Assembly: GCA_947247005.1 (NCBI GenBank)
Contig: OX365950.1
Coordinates: 12,970,720-13,034,719, forward strand
DNA from: Spisula solida
Taxonomy: Eukaryota > Mollusca > Bivalvia > Venerida > Mactridae
DNA length: 64,000 nt
Direction: 5' to 3'
This document shows, one piece after another, positions 11,501 to 27,000 of this stretch. Numbering within the stretch: the stretch's first letter is position 1; the number at the start of each line of letters is the position of its first letter. A model generated the notes under the pieces. It had not been told where the DNA came from and did no database searches. It saw only the letters and a list, made by a program, of their open reading frames with translations. The position numbers were made by a program, and so were the translations under genes.

Positions 11501-13864
11501 CATCGTTCTTTACAATTTATTGCTCTGCATGATTTCAAAATAATTGCGGTGCTCTTAATCTTGTCATACAATATACTAGGTCATCAATTTATTGATATTA
11601 TCGGACTATAAATGTACTGTTTTCATTGTTTCCTCGCATAAAGAATACTTGTAACTGCAGGGAACAGTGTACGTGATAAATCGATAGAAGGGTGCGTTTC
11701 ATTGACACGTACTTGCCTTTGGACGGTAGAGCAATGGTAGAGGGTGATAATTAATTAGCAGAAATGAATGCATTGAGAGATGTAGGAAGGGTGGGCACTT
11801 TTAGTGACATACTGGTATTGTAATATTATAATTAAACTTTAGCAAGTGTTCCGACTAGACTATTATAAATTTCTCCAAGTATTTTAGTTTTTTATTATTT
11901 TTGTACGATGTATGCTTTTATGAAAACAAAACGGGAGTGCTAAGTTCATTGAACAATATACATATTATGGGTAAACATTGAGCTTTTTAAACTTGTTAAT
12001 TGGTTGATTTTGACTGCTTCTGAATATAAGAAAAAAGGGAGCTGGTTGGAACATGGGCACGGTATCTTATAGAAGTGACTACTGACTACTAAAAGAAACA
12101 ACGCCACCCAAACCAACTATGGGCACCATTTACATTCCATTTCAGTGTAATATTGATCGAATGTATAATTCCTGGTAAACATGTGTACTGTAATTTGAAA
12201 ATATTTCCCGCGGATACACCATTGTCATTGGGATTCCGAGCCCCTCCCACTCTTTCACTCTGTCTTCATTGTGTCATGTTGCATCGAGTGCCGGAGTACG
12301 AATGGTTATTTCAGACCATATATTGACTAATCATTCTTTAATTTATCCAGTGTTCACACTGCCTACATTTGTTAAATTTAATTTCAAATAAACTGGGTGA
12401 TTACACAAATCACAAATCCTCAACACTCAGCATAAAAACCTGGGAACACGGGGCATTGTGTATGATTTTATCCTATTGATCGACTACATTGAATAATTAT
12501 ATAGAGCGTCCTTTTAACTGTAACTCTGTGCTAAATAAATATAAAAAAGTCGCATAAAGCAACCATGCTGGGGATTCTTACTCTGGCACGTATGTTAATA
12601 ATTTTAATAGGACAGTTGGTGTTTACATTCCTTACCTTAACACTGGAAAAGATATATTTAAAATCGAGTTTGAAATCGATTGAAAAATTTGAATAAAAGG
12701 TAAAGCTGAATTTTAAGAGTCAATCTAGACTCTTCCGTTTTACTACGAATTTTATAATTGCTAATCAGCTCCATGGGACAGACTAGAGTCAATTTTCTAA
12801 AAGAGTTGTCGTTCGTTGCTCGCGTCAAACATGAACGTGAGTCAAAAGTGCCGTAATATAAGCTACTGTTTAAGAACTAGTACTGTTTGTCAGACGGGCA
12901 CACAGTAAATAATTCACCTAAGTATAAGACAACCTAAAAATTTAGACAACAATTTTCAAGTCCACTATCGCTGTTATACTCAATATTTAACCCAAGTAAG
13001 AAGACCACTACAATAACACGACTTGTTTTTAAAGATCCGACGGATTGTCTTATTTTTTGGTGGTGTACTTATACAGTCACTGATATACTACATTTCCGTC
13101 CTGATGCCTCAGGTGGTATAACGGAAGCTATACCATTCCGTGATAATAGCGACAGTCTTGTCTTCACAACTGTCAGTTGATTTCGAAAGATCATGTAAGA
13201 AGGAATGTACCAAAATCTTCAATTACTATAGATATTAAATTTAAGTTTTGTATTTTGTAAAAAATATCGACACGTCCTCTTTAAATACTGGATAATCTAA
13301 ACATACATGAAACTGTCGAGGTTAACTTACCACCAAAGTAATTATATTGAGAAGACAAACGCACACATGTGTGAATTGAAACCGATCTAAATGTAAGTGA
13401 TCAATCCTTTTTTTTCCATAATTCAAATGAAAAAGTTAATTCAATCAGATTGGTCATACTTGTTCACGGATAAATGTATATATATATAGCATTTACTTTT
13501 ATGACAGTTTTTATATAACGCACGGGTATATTGTGCGTAATGGGCACTGCACCCTTGACTACATTAAGGCAATTTATGCACATGATACACGCAACGGGCG
13601 CAGTATTTTTAAAAGTCATCTAAAAACGCTAAAACCTCTAAAACGCTAAAACTCAACAAAGTTTCGTTTTCAACAGTTCACTTAAACTGAGGACCCATGT
13701 TTACAAGACCCTCTACGAGACCATGCACCCTTATTCTCTTTAAATGACAAGAACACGCGAAATAAAATAAATACCACGATGCCACGATGCACAGAGATGG
13801 GATTAAGATCAGAAGCATGTGAGCAAGCTTACAATTAATACTACACGACTTTGGGAAGGAACAA
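8520..13864. other. long intergenic stretch, nothing recognised
   Basis: AT-rich DNA with only short open frames (83 codons or fewer) lacking recognisable features. A T-arm-like remnant (GGTCGAATGTTCGACTCCC on the minus strand, about 10868-10895) may be a decayed SINE head. No minisatellite or inverted-repeat element was found by eye. Confidence 0.5.
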
Positions 13865-13865
13865 A

Positions 13866-14143
13866 TTGCTGGCTTAGAATGAGAAGGTCGTAAGTACAAA
13901 ACTGATATTTTGAGTAAACAAATACAAATTGTCTGAAAACTACTCTTTACTTTATAATGGAAAAACCAGCTTTTTAAACTTCGGTTTGGTCAACATCGCC
14001 AGTTCCGATTTTCATAGAAATAGGCTCATAAGAAGCGCCTTATGATTCAGATTTTAAATATGCATGAGTCGTAAAATGTTGTAAGTGGAACTTACATCGT
14101 AAGTGGCACTTACGACCTTCTCATTTATCAAGTTGAGCAGCAA
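13866..14143 (+). mobile_element. MITE family A, copy 2
   Basis: Begins GCTGGCTTAGAATGAGAAGG and has the inverted block CTTACGACCTTCTCATT near the right end. The outermost right terminal repeat is diverged (about 14105-14143). The internal block TTTGGTCAACATCGCCAGTT is shared with copies 3 and 4. Confidence 0.7.
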
Positions 14144-15048
14144 TTGAAATTGAAATGGCAATGTGACTCCATTACATTTATATAAAAAGCAGTCAGAAAT
14201 GTAAGTAAGGTCAAAGCCAACAGTCAAGTATTGGCCTTGGTCCCAGAAAGCGACAGTGATAGATAACCAATGGAAAACATGTAACACAGTGTATTCAGGA
14301 GACTGAACGAGTTAATCTATGTACATGTTATATCGTGACAAACACGTATTAGATTTAGGAACGGAAATGATCACTAGGCGCGATTCTACATTGTCTTAAG
14401 TAATTTTCCATTTCCGGAAATAATATGTTCTAAAATTGCTGCAAAAGTAATGACTTAGTCGATGCTTATGTCTTCCAGCTTGAGTTTCTCTGAAAAAAAC
14501 CCACAATATTCTTCTCCATGTTCAACATCTTTCCGCCAAATCGTCTAAATACAGCTTCATAGATTTTATCGGAATTTTCAAAATGAGATCTGAGTACAAT
14601 CAACTATCAACGCATACCTGGACAAACATAATAAGCTAATACAAATGACCTCGCTAATGTAACATGTAATTACTTAAACATTGGCATTTGTTATACATTG
14701 GAACACATTGCCCAACAGGTGATTAGTTACTGTAGCGAATAATAAAAAGAATAATCAATGATTCTACTTACACCTTGTGAATAAACGCAGTAACTTCAAC
14801 ATTACTGGACAATTAGACTGACCGGTTAGTTTACACTTCACTTCTACGTACTTAACACAGTCAGCTATTGCTATTGGTTCAGCTGCCGCATCTTATGGTG
14901 CCCTGACACCGTCTTGTACTAAAGCATGCCCTTTCTACTTTGCAGCTTAGCAGTTCGATTTAATGTTGACGGATATTAAAAGCAGCATAGCTCGGATTCG
15001 AATACCAGGGATATAGGAGTGTGACTTTCTACAATATTCCTGTCAGAT

Positions 15049-15097
15049 ATGGGGTGTTCACCATCTAAACAACCAAGTTCGGGTCAAGGAACAAGCA
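15049..15097 (+). CDS. PPEF: PPEF exon 1 (start)
   Basis: Start ATG at 15049 chosen because it gives [16 protein letters not shown], the acylation-type N-terminus of the family, and ends at a strong donor (A|GTAAGTG). One base of a split codon is left over. A possible TATA-like ATATTAAAAG lies about 80 bp upstream. Confidence 0.88.
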
Positions 15098-18000
15098 GTA
15101 AGTGATAGTTGTTTTCATGTTAAAATTGTCAAATATGTTGTATCAGCTTAGTATATATGACAGGCCAAAACACGAAGCTGAAGATGTTTCTATGTGTACA
15201 AATTGTTAACACTTTAAGAACTGGTAGATATGTTGAACCAAACACGAAGTGGAAGATGTTTCCATGTACAAATTGTTAACACTTTAAGAGCTGGTAGATA
15301 TGCTGAACCAAAAACGACGTAGAAGATGTTTCCATGTACAAATTGTTGATACTATAAGAGCTGGTAGATATGTCGAACCAAAACGAACGCAACATACGAT
15401 TTTGTTTTGTTTTGACCAAGCCTATCATGTTCCGCACATCTAAAATAGCATTCATGAGAGCATTCATGAGATAAATGCCAATAGTTTGCCAAGTTCATAA
15501 ACACATTCGTTCAGAATTCAGTCAACAGACAGTGATGTATGACGTTTACACAATCTGCACCAACGAAGCTTAATTCACACCATTACGTGCGGGTCTTACC
15601 GAATACATGTTTGCGATGACTACTTGTGAATTATTTAGGGAAGTCACTTGATTTTCGTGCGAATGCTGAAGACAAACATTTTGAGAAATTTTACCGCCTG
15701 AAGATAAACTCATAGTTGCAAACCAATTTCTAAAGTGTGTAGACATTTTTTTCGAATTTTTAACGAGTACTAGTATCTGTTTTGGCAAAAAACTTTGTCT
15801 GTGCTACACGTGCAACAGCTAGATACGATCATCACACAGCTAGCTGTCTTTGCCATTTCTACTTCCTATCCGAGTATCTACGAGTTTCCATGTCACCTGG
15901 CTGTTATTTTGAAGAATAGAGCCTAACTCACAACAGCCATACGCTTTTTTACTCCCGTAAATTAAAATAAAATACCTCCAGGAGAATGGTGTTTCCGACG
16001 ATGCGTTTTTTGAGGCGTTAGTATTTTGTAGGACATGTTTTCGGTCAATGTACTTCTAAAGTTTAACGTAGACATGTGCACGGAATGAACGTGATGAAAA
16101 GCAGACGTAAGAAATTCTGAGACCAAAATTAAGCCACAAAGTCGTTCGGCTGATATGCTCAGTCATACAGAGAATTATGTTACTACATGCACTTATATAT
16201 TTTAGCTTTGAAGGCGGCAATATTAATTCAAAAATGGTACAGAAGGTGTCGAGCCAAACTGGAAATCAGACGTCGTCTCACGTGGAATATATTTCAGTCG
16301 ATCGAGTATGCAGGCGAGCAAGACCAACTGAAGGTAAATTTTCGTAATTAGCTCACCTTGAGCATATGATGTTCATGCTGTGCCAGGCGTCAAACATATG
16401 GCTGTTATCACCCTAGATGTGTCTACAAATATCTTGACCAAGTTCAAAGATGAGCCATTTTGGGTCCTAGATACCAACGCCAGACTAAAACACATCACAT
16501 TGTTAACACGTTGTCACAGATTCGACATGATATTTAATGTTCTATGGCACAATGTTTGTCTTCTTAACCTTGTTCAAAACTGGGTCTTAGTCTTGTGCCG
16601 TCAAAACCATAGGCCACACTATTAATTGCACCCTGTGCCAAGATTGTCACAGTGCGAACGCTTTTGCCAAATTGAGAGCGCCACTAGTTATATTGGCTTC
16701 TTGTTGGTAAATGTTTCACTGCGCTAAGATTGTTGGCTTGCTACTAATGACATCATATACTAGTATAGCATCAGTCCAACAAATTCGTTTTAAATTACAA
16801 AGTTAATTGACAAGAGATCAGCATTTGATTATTCTAAAGGTAAGTCGATATATTTATACACAACCACGACAAGTTCATCGAGCGATGGTGGCATTATAAG
16901 CTTAGATTTAAGATATAATTATTGATCAGAAATTAGTATTCTACAGAAGTCTATGAATACTGCAAAATGATATTTCACTAAGCAAATCTATAGTTGCATT
17001 AAAGAGAGTGTAGTGGGATTACAAGGCTGTAACAGTTTGTATTTCTATAAACATGTTCCCCGTGTCATACTGTTGCGGAGTTTCAATTACAATGCTAGAT
17101 CGGTCGTAATGTTGATGAGGAATTCCTTCTAATACTAGATCATATAGTTGGCCCTATTTGATAGTTCTAAGTCAGTCACAATTCGGATCTTAAATAGGAC
17201 ATAAATATATCTTAATAATGCAGGATCGAGAATTGTTTAATTTTAACAATACATACTATGACATATATTGCAGAAAATGCAAAAATCGATACAAAAAATG
17301 AAGTTATTACTGAATTCTCCACTACATCATGACAACCTGTCCACGGTTACTACATGCCAATGTTTTGGAGTGCATCCAATCTTTGACTCTGCTATTTTCA
17401 CTGCTTCGATGTTTTGCAGACAAACATGCCACTTGGGTTAAACGAAGGTCTTGATCGGGAGATATCTCATTAAATAATGAACTGTCGTATGTGAGCCCGC
17501 ATCCGGTGAGTGGGATTCGAACCCACGATCAAAAAGACGACATGATTCATCGACACATTATGTTACGAAAGCGTTATTTTAAATACGTGTATAAAAAGGT
17601 GGCGTTAGTTACGTATTTGAGTCATCTACTTGAGTAATAACATTTTAACTTGTTCTTATGTTACGCTAATAACGATAATGTCAGGCATAATGTAAAACAT
17701 GTGTAGTTTCAAACAATACATTAACTACAAGTATGCTCCCGGTGTGACGGGCACGAAAATCTAGATATATTTTAGAAACAAACAATTATCGTCATTTAAT
17801 AGAATATCACCATGTTTCAGCTTCATGATTTTTTCAACAATATGTTGGTGAATCTGACGACAGATGGAGATGGACCTGCTCCTCTCATACAGGCATTCAA
17901 TGTCAACAAACGACAATCTATATATGGTAAGTACGTATTGCTACCAGCCACATAAGTATGATTGATAGTACACGTACACTAATGAAGATTGTCCCAGAAA

Positions 18001-21000
18001 ATTTCAAAAATTTATTTTCATTTTGTACAAAAACAAACATAAAGTAATTGCTTGTGGTTTGTGACATAAGCATGGCATCTATGCACAATGTCTCGGACGG
18101 ACATACCTATTGATTATCCCTGATAATACAAACACACTGTTCAGAAACAAAATTCGAATTATGTATTAAGTCATGTTTTGCAAACATATTTTTCAAAATA
18201 TTATTCTGTAGAATCTACAATAAATGTATAAGAGAACAACAGTGGTTTGCCCATTTGGTATACATGTACATGTATATTCATTTGTATAAACTATTTTAAA
18301 TTTGTGTTTTTTACTTCAATCTCATATTCTGGTAATGCTCCCTATGACCACAATTGCTAAACTACAGATACACAGACGATGCCAGATAGTTCTGAACCAA
18401 CATTGTACAGTATGTTAGATGATACGGTTGTGGAAAGGAGTTACAAAGGCGTCCATCTAACATTTCCACTAACACAAGATCAACTTCATAAACTGGTCCA
18501 AGGATTTAAAAGAAAACTGGTAAATATACTTGGGGAACTAATAAGTTTATTGCAATTAAATGCCATATTTGGCTTTTGTGTTTTTAATGATTTTGGACAC
18601 TTCATATTAAGTACTCTAACAAAAATATTTTCAAAAATTAAAAAAATCAAATCTTCATATCGCTGACTTAGAATAAGAAGGTCGTGAGAAAGTCGATATT
18701 TTGAGAAAATAGGGAAAAAAACAGTCAGAAAACTACTCTTGACTAATGGAAAAACAAGCTTTTTAAACTGCTGTTTGGTCAACATGACCAGTTCCGATTT
18801 TCATGAAAATAGGCCCATAAGGAGCGCCCCGTGCTGCAGATTTCAAATATAAGCCGCACTTACGATCTTCTAATTCTAAGCCAGCGAAATGACTTTTATT
18901 GCAAGAACGCGTTTTTAAAGTCCTCGTTGGCATTCAAGGTTGATAAAAAAAACTGAATGTAGGATAAAATCTAACACTTCTTGTTGGTGAAGTCTGGGAC
19001 TGAAATATTTAGCTGATATAATAAAGAAAATAGCACGCAATCCTCTAGTATGGATAGACACCGAACGTGTTCTGTTCTTATAGTATAAGTTTTATTATAG
19101 GTGGAAATATATGCTGTAAGACAGTTGACATTTATCAAAGTGTTAACTTAAAAATTAAAGTTCTGGAAAAATTACATGACTTAATCATATATTTCCGTAA
19201 CATTATTAAACGTGGACTGTTTACTACTATACGCTTGTGCTGTTGCAGACTTTACATACGAAATACACCATGGAGTTATTACTGGAGGTACGACAAAAGT
19301 TAAAGACACAACCCAACATTCGATATGCCAGTACCTCGTTATCCAAACAATTCACAATTTGTGGAGATATCCATGGAAAGCTGAATGACCTGTATATGAT
19401 CTTTCATAAGGTAAATTATTAGTCTAATTAGAAATCTAATTGGTCCGTCAGAAGCTAACCACGATGCTGGATAGTTTCTTTGATGAGACTACACCTTAAG
19501 ACTCTCAGTATCTCGATTCTTCCTAATTCGTTTAATTAATGGCGTACTTGTCGGAAGGGGAAATATAACAAAGTTGGATAAAGTGAATATCTGCTTATTT
19601 CATTTTCAAACCAATGTTCGGGACCATTCCTTTGCATTCAATTATTAAACACCACACTCCATTGTTGCGCAACACTTTAAATACAGATTTGTGTCGACTT
19701 TTCAGAATGGTCTTCCGTCTGTCAACAATCCATACATATTCAACGGTGACTTCGTGGACCGTGGTCAATCCTCGGTAGAATGTGCACTTGTCTTGTTCTC
19801 TTGTTTGCTCATGAATCCAAATGAAGTATATATCAATAGAGGCAATCATGAGGATCATGTGATGAATCTTAGGTACGTAAGTAATTCCTGAATGTATTCG
19901 TATACGTATACGTCCAATAAAACCTTGTTATCTCGAGGATCCATCGAGATAGACCAGATGCTCGTAATAATAATGCTCGTCTTGAAGCGGTCAATTAATA
20001 TACAACATAGAGCAAATTCGCCGGAACTTTAAAAACTGAAATTTGCTCGACATAAGCCGGGTGCTCGTAATATTGATGCTCGTCTTATCAAGGTTTTACT
20101 GTACATATATTATATATGTAAGCGTTCTGGGAGTATTGGTGAATTGCAAAAATTTACAAATATTGCTAACCTTTCATCTAGTGTAAATTTTAGCCGACAA
20201 ATAAGTATTGAACTGACTGGCAAGCGTGGTCACAGAAACCCCGTAAATATTTCCGCACAATTTAACTTGTTTCAGAACGGCCCTAAAACGCACACAATGG
20301 TTAAAGGACGTTTGAAACAACCATGTGTGAAAATATAGGCTTGATTTAAATATTATATTTAAAATAGGTTTAGTGCCAAAGGACCGACAGTATATATTAT
20401 ATTTTTTATTACAGGTATGGTTTTATCAAAGAGATAGAAAGAAAGTATAAGGTAAATCCAACTTCATTTGTTCCATTGTTCGGTATCCATAATGTATACC
20501 TTAGATTCCGTTTGTTTCCACGAAAGGCCTACATTGTATTTGTATTGCTAAATGATATAGTTTCCATATGTCCGTAAAAAAAGAAATTCTTTATCAATGA
20601 TAAATGGTGTAAATATACAACTAGTTCAGTGTCCAGGTACGCACGTATACTAGTATATGGCTAAATGGTATAGATTCTATATATCACATAAACAGAAATT
20701 ATTTATCATTGATACATTTATCTGTGTTTTTTCGATATAAATATACAACTTTTTCAGGACCATTCCAACAAAATCATATCCTTATTCAAAGATGTATTCA
20801 GTTGGTTGCCATTAGCAACAGTTGTTGATGAACAAATTATCGTTTGTCATGGTGGTATATCAGACTCTACAGATCTCTCTATACTGGCGAAGATAGACAG
20901 ACACAGGGTAAGTAGTAGGGATTCCATAAAGTCTCATTGCTTTTATCCATTCACTACCTAGCACTTTCATTTGGATTTATGCTTGTGTCAACAATTCTTC

Positions 21001-24000
21001 ACTTAGCTCTTATACTTAGTCAGTTAATGCCCGCGTCAACAATTCTTCACTTAACTCTTATACTTAGCCAGTCAATGCCCGCGTCAACAATTCTTCACTA
21101 AACTCTTATACTTAGCCAGTCAATGCCCGCGTCAACAATTCTTCACTTAACTCTTATACTTATCCATTCAATGCCCGCGTCAACAATTCTTCACTTAACT
21201 CTTATACTTAGTCAGTCAATGCCCACGTAAACAATTCTTCACTTAACTCTTATACGTAGCCAGTCAATGCCCACGTAAACAATTCTTCACTAAACTCTTA
21301 TACTTAGCCAGTCAATGCCCACGTAAACAATTCTTCACTTAACTCTGATACTTAGCCAGTTAATCCAACTGTTTGAAATGCACAACTTCTACTTACGCGT
21401 TCCATTTTTACAGTAATTAGTACATAGCACTTTTCATTGGTATCTATGCCCGTGTTAACAGTTCTTCACTCTTATACTTTAGCCAGTTACACATATTCTA
21501 TCTTCTTCGGCCGTTTGTATCTTCACTTTGCGTGTGGTAATGAACTGCAACATCATGTGTAGATTACTGGATTCTCCCCACACCTTGGTCTCCAAGGACA
21601 TGTCTGTGGACAAACTGGCTTTCTTCAGATTGTGGGCTAATTTGCCGTATGTGAAATGGTGTCTGCTCAAGCATGGTGACAAAGTATGGCTGAAAATAAA
21701 AATATTGGATGAGCTAAACAACTATTATCACTTTATGTCTTTTTTCGGACTAGAAATAAAATGCATGTGTATCGTCATTGCAGTTTGGATTCTATTTTGT
21801 TCGTAATTCAAATACCAACTTATTCTTAAACATAATTCCATTTCTACTTACAGTATATATCGACATTACAGCCACCTAGCGGGTGTGATGACATCACTAC
21901 CATGACACATGATGAGCTCATTGAATGGAAACAGGTAACGACATACATTATGAGATTATAATAACTGTATAACACATATAACACATATAACACACATTTG
22001 TCTGCTAAATGACATCCAGGTTGGAATTCGTACCAGGTAGAGACGTGTGGGGTTCCGAATGAGAAATATGAAATGACCGATCATAATATTCGACCACCGC
22101 ACTACTGGTGCTTGACTTTTGAGTATTTACGTATGTATGATCCTTTTATTATTGACACTGTTCCGCAAATCCAAAGTTTAAGATGTGGAATAATTGGTGC
22201 TCTCTGATGTTACAGGTGCTTGACTTACTCTGGAGTGATCCGCGACCAATTGAGGGCTGTCAACCAAACACGTTCCGTGGTGGAGGTTGCTATTTCGGGC
22301 CAGATATAAGTGAACAATTCTTACACCAAAATAATTTTAAATTGCTGATTCGCTCACATGAATGTAAATCTGATGGATATGAATATACCCATGATGGGAA
22401 GGTAAGTACTACATGCACGAGGGTCATTCAATATATTCGTAGACTATCGTCCTTATTTGAGTATCACTGCGTTTACCATAACACTTTCGTATAGTATTAC
22501 AAACGTTAACATATTTAGTTAACATCATCATAACTGTATTTTCAATAATGCAAACCAATAACATTGTAATTACAATGATATGATGACGTCACATGAAAGT
22601 ATCGTTGGCGTATGAAATGATAAAACATGTTTGATCAAGGCGAGTCATGTTGTCAGGCCCTTATAGTCCAGCTATGAGGAAATGAGGAAAGCACCAAACC
22701 TGTTATATACAATGGTGAAACATATCTGAACATTTTTGTTCATGAGACCCATCTCGTATCGGCCATCATGACACTGTAGTCCACATATTCCAATAAATCA
22801 CACTTTTCGCTTAATTTTGTTAAGTTTTACCCCCAAATTTAGCGAATTATGCACAAAAGCCTAGAACTAGAATCTTGATGTCTTAAACCGGATTTTCCAA
22901 CCTACCTATCACAGTGATTTATTATCAAATAAAATAAAAGATGGCATGGAAGTCGACCGATTCCGAAAATTCGCATACTACCTACCTACCAAAGTCATTT
23001 TATTTCAAATAATTTGATAAATGATATCGTAATGTACAGATTCCTAAAATTCACACTTTTGTTTATATTTTTTAATGTTTTAACCCCAAAATAGGAAATA
23101 TATTATGCTTAGTTATAGGGGGTTTTTTTGGTGCAAGCACATTAATATGATAACAAACAACATTGCTTGAAAATGTACATCAATGTTTTATTCAGAATGG
23201 TTTGAGAAAAAACCTGCTAATTTACTGGTGGCTTAGTTTTGGTGTATGGCGACCATTTTGAAATGGTTGCTATGGCAACTATGCAACTCGATTTGAGTGG
23301 GTCTCGTGATTTTTTTTAAATGGTTCAAGAAATGTTTGTACCAAGTTTGGTGGTTTCATAAAAAATAATGTTTTTCTGGCATACATTATTGTTGGGCTAT
23401 TAGGCACGCTGAGGCACGCCGAGGCAAATTTGAGAAATAACCATAATGAGCACGTTTTAAGTAAAAATTGCCTCAAACTCAAATAGACCCTAGAAAATAT
23501 TTGACTCGGTGCTATTTTGTCATGGCAGTGGCTATTCTTATGGGCCGTAAGAGTAGCCATTCTGGGGCTGTTTCACTATGTTTATGGCTTACGGTAAGAA
23601 TACCCACTGCGTTTGTCTTTGGATACGGCTCAGGTTTAAATTGACGTCAAAATGTTTATGGCTTAGTGGATGCAAATACCTTAATATATTCCGATATTTG
23701 ATAGTTAAAAAAACAACATCACAAGCATATAGCATTACACATACTGATTATATATACTCTTATAATTCAATGGAATGTTGTATATTCAGGTATTAACAGT
23801 ATTTTCGGCATCAAGCTATTATGAGACGGGCAGTAACTTAGGCGCCTATGTTCGAGTCACGGGACCGGATCTCGAATGTCGGGTCGTACAGTATATGTCC
23901 TCACATAGTCCAGCATTAAGAAAAATCTCATTTACACAAAGGTATGTACATCAATAATATACTGTAAAATCATAAACCATTCGAGGGGATTTAGTCTAAC

Positions 24001-27000
24001 AGGAAGCAGGTGTCAGAAAATGTAACATATCCCGTTGTTCCACTAAGCATATTTGATTCAGATTTAATGTACTCGATCTGGCTCACTTTGACAAATGTAT
24101 GGATATTGAAAGTGTATTCATGACTAACCAGGATGATTATCTGAAGCTTTAAACGTTTCTAAATGTGTCTGTTTTAAACAGAGCCAATTTTACATCAACT
24201 TGAGACAGTTAAATTAAATAGCAATTTTAAACTGTTTTATATCCGCCTTTTTTCTAATTTGAAATTCAAAGTTCTTCTAAACCGAGGAAATTATTCCGTC
24301 TGCGACCGATAAGGAACTTGAAATATGCAGTGTAGTGGTTATTTGCAATTACCTCCTATTACGGTAATATGCTAATTTAGGAAACCATGCAATGTGTCAT
24401 TCATTGTGATATATAGGCAGTATATAGGCTAATTTGAAATATCCTGAGGGATACAGATGATACGTTCTGTATATGTCTCTATTGCGTGTGTGGATAGACG
24501 TTTCTACATGGCTTCCAGTTGTCTACGCATGTACAGTCTGTAATTGTATCGTTAGACAATGGTGGTACTTTAGACTTAGAAAGCCGTGCATAATTATCAG
24601 ATGCGCTCTAGTGTTTGAGTCAGTCATATTCTAATACACTTATTACTAACGTTACTTATTTGCCGAGCTTTCTAATAAAGTTTGAGGCGTAGTTTATTTG
24701 TACTACAATGTAAGCTTATGTTTTGTTCAGAATAAATATAGTCGAACAATCAGCTATACAAGACTTGAAGAAAAGGGTTCTTGCCTCTAGAATGGAGTTA
24801 TTGGAAGGCTTTCGACGTTTTGATACCCACAGAACAGGTAGGATTGGTAGTTCCAGAGTTACCTCAGAAAAACCTATTTACTGGTGTTTATAAATCACTG
24901 AGTTCAGCCTGAGTTAAGTTATTGAACACTCCACGAAACAGAACAAAGAGTGACGATGAAAGGTGATTTGACAAATGCACGGCCACCCTGTGGAACTGTC
25001 TACTAGCAGAAATAAGACACATTGACTCTGTGGTGGTCTTCAAAAACTCACTTACAAGTTTAAAATGGCATATCAGTGATTTTTCCCACATACTTTTAAG
25101 ACTCTTACCTAACTTCGAAGGAAGCAACTTTCTCGTGTACAGAGACTTGTAATATACAGCTTCAACCATAATTAAAGTTATATTAGTATGCTCCTGTGAG
25201 TGTGCACGATAGTATTTGTTAAGTATTTGATTATCGCTATCGTTTATGAAAACCTGGTTCAGGGGTAGGTTTTTTTGCTTTTATTTATCCTCGCCACTGG
25301 AAACCCATATTGGAGAGGCCCCCAGAAGATGTTAGTCACTTTAGTTCTTGGGGGATAGTACATGATACAGAAGATGCCCCAGTTCCAGAAGCATCCCTGG
25401 TTCTTTTACGTGCCGATGTAAAGCATCATACACGGGACCTCGCTTAACGTCTCGTCCGAAAGACTGTTAGTAAATTTAGTTATGTTGGATGGGAACCACT
25501 GAAAAGCATTTCTATTTTTGACCGCCTGGAGGAGGGATCGAACCTATAACTTTCGGATCAGTAGTCAGTAGCTCTTACCGCTGAACCACTTGTCCACCCT
25601 TGGTTCAGGGGTGGTATTCAGTATTGATCTTACTTGACTTTTAAAAGGATAAGGACAACCATATTAAACTCGTGGTCAGTAACAGGCGATACGATTGGCT
25701 ATCCTTATTCTCCAATTAAATAAGATCATTATTGAATACCACCCTAGATTAGTTTTTTTTGAAAACATCACCCGAAAGAACTCGTTATCGCCATTACCTA
25801 TTTGCAGGGTCTGCCATGGATGAATATTCTATTCTACTTGTTTCATTTTTATGAAGTGCGTACTGTAAATATTTTTACTTCTATGTTCAAACATATCCGA
25901 TTCTTATTTGGAGGTTTATACGCGTTATTATGAAACATTTTTCCTGCTTAACTCGATTCGAACATGAAACCTGCTTCACTCATTTACAGTATATCACTTC
26001 AATCATCTTTATTTCATCAGGAATTATTACTCTTTTCTTAACGCTATCCATCTGACACACTAGCTTCAATAAAACAAGAGTATTTTAACTGTTATATTTT
26101 TTCAAGTTTGAGCACAGAATTGCGTTGAGCATGAAGAAAGTTTTATAATCATGGTGCCTGTACGCATCATTGCATGCATTTATAACGCGCCTCTGTTCTT
26201 TTCAAACATATTTTTTTCTTATTATTATTACTGTTTAATACTTGACAGGTAAAATGACGAGCTGTGACTGGTGCTTCGTAATGGAGACGGTATTAGAAAT
26301 GGATCTTCCATGGCGAACTCTCAAAACAAAACTATCCAAATGTGATGAAAACGGTGATGTTTTCTACCAATCGACATTTGAAGAACTTGAAGTTAAACAT
26401 CGTTATAGTGGAGTATGTATTATGTATGATGGTTTAAATGTTACGAAATGCCTTCTTATGTCAATAGAACGTTGTTTGTAATACCCGAAGAAAATGGTGA
26501 CTGGTATACTAAAGTTTTTACAGTTTTATATTTCATTTCAATAAAAACAAAGTTATAGCAATATTTTATGTACCTTTCGGATAGGTGATCAACTGGTTGA
26601 ATCAGATGAGTTTTACAAGTGTTGATTCCCCATCATAGAAGTAGGTAATTAATGTCCGGGAAATAAAATATGGGTCACATGTCCCAGAATCATTAGATGT
26701 GTCACATGGGACATTTTCATGTCATAAACGTACATGTACGTAACTCGCTTTTAATCACAACATGTACATATAGAATGACTGTTAAAGGAAGGTGATTGGC
26801 GCATACATTGTAAAATTGTTACAACAATGTACGTATCCATGTTTAGTGTGAACTGTTAGTTTGCCCTGGTTTAACACCGTTTCTCAAGAATTGTTCAGTT
26901 CATGATAATTATATAACACGCACTAGTATTTGAAATGGTTGTCTCTATTTTCAGAATGGACCTTCTATTACCGAAACTCTGTATAAACATAAAGACAATC

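Noticed and set aside
21528..21806. 92-codon plus-strand frame between PPEF exons 8 and 9
   Set aside because: Exons 8 and 9 join in phase 0 without it, and its translation has no PPP feature.
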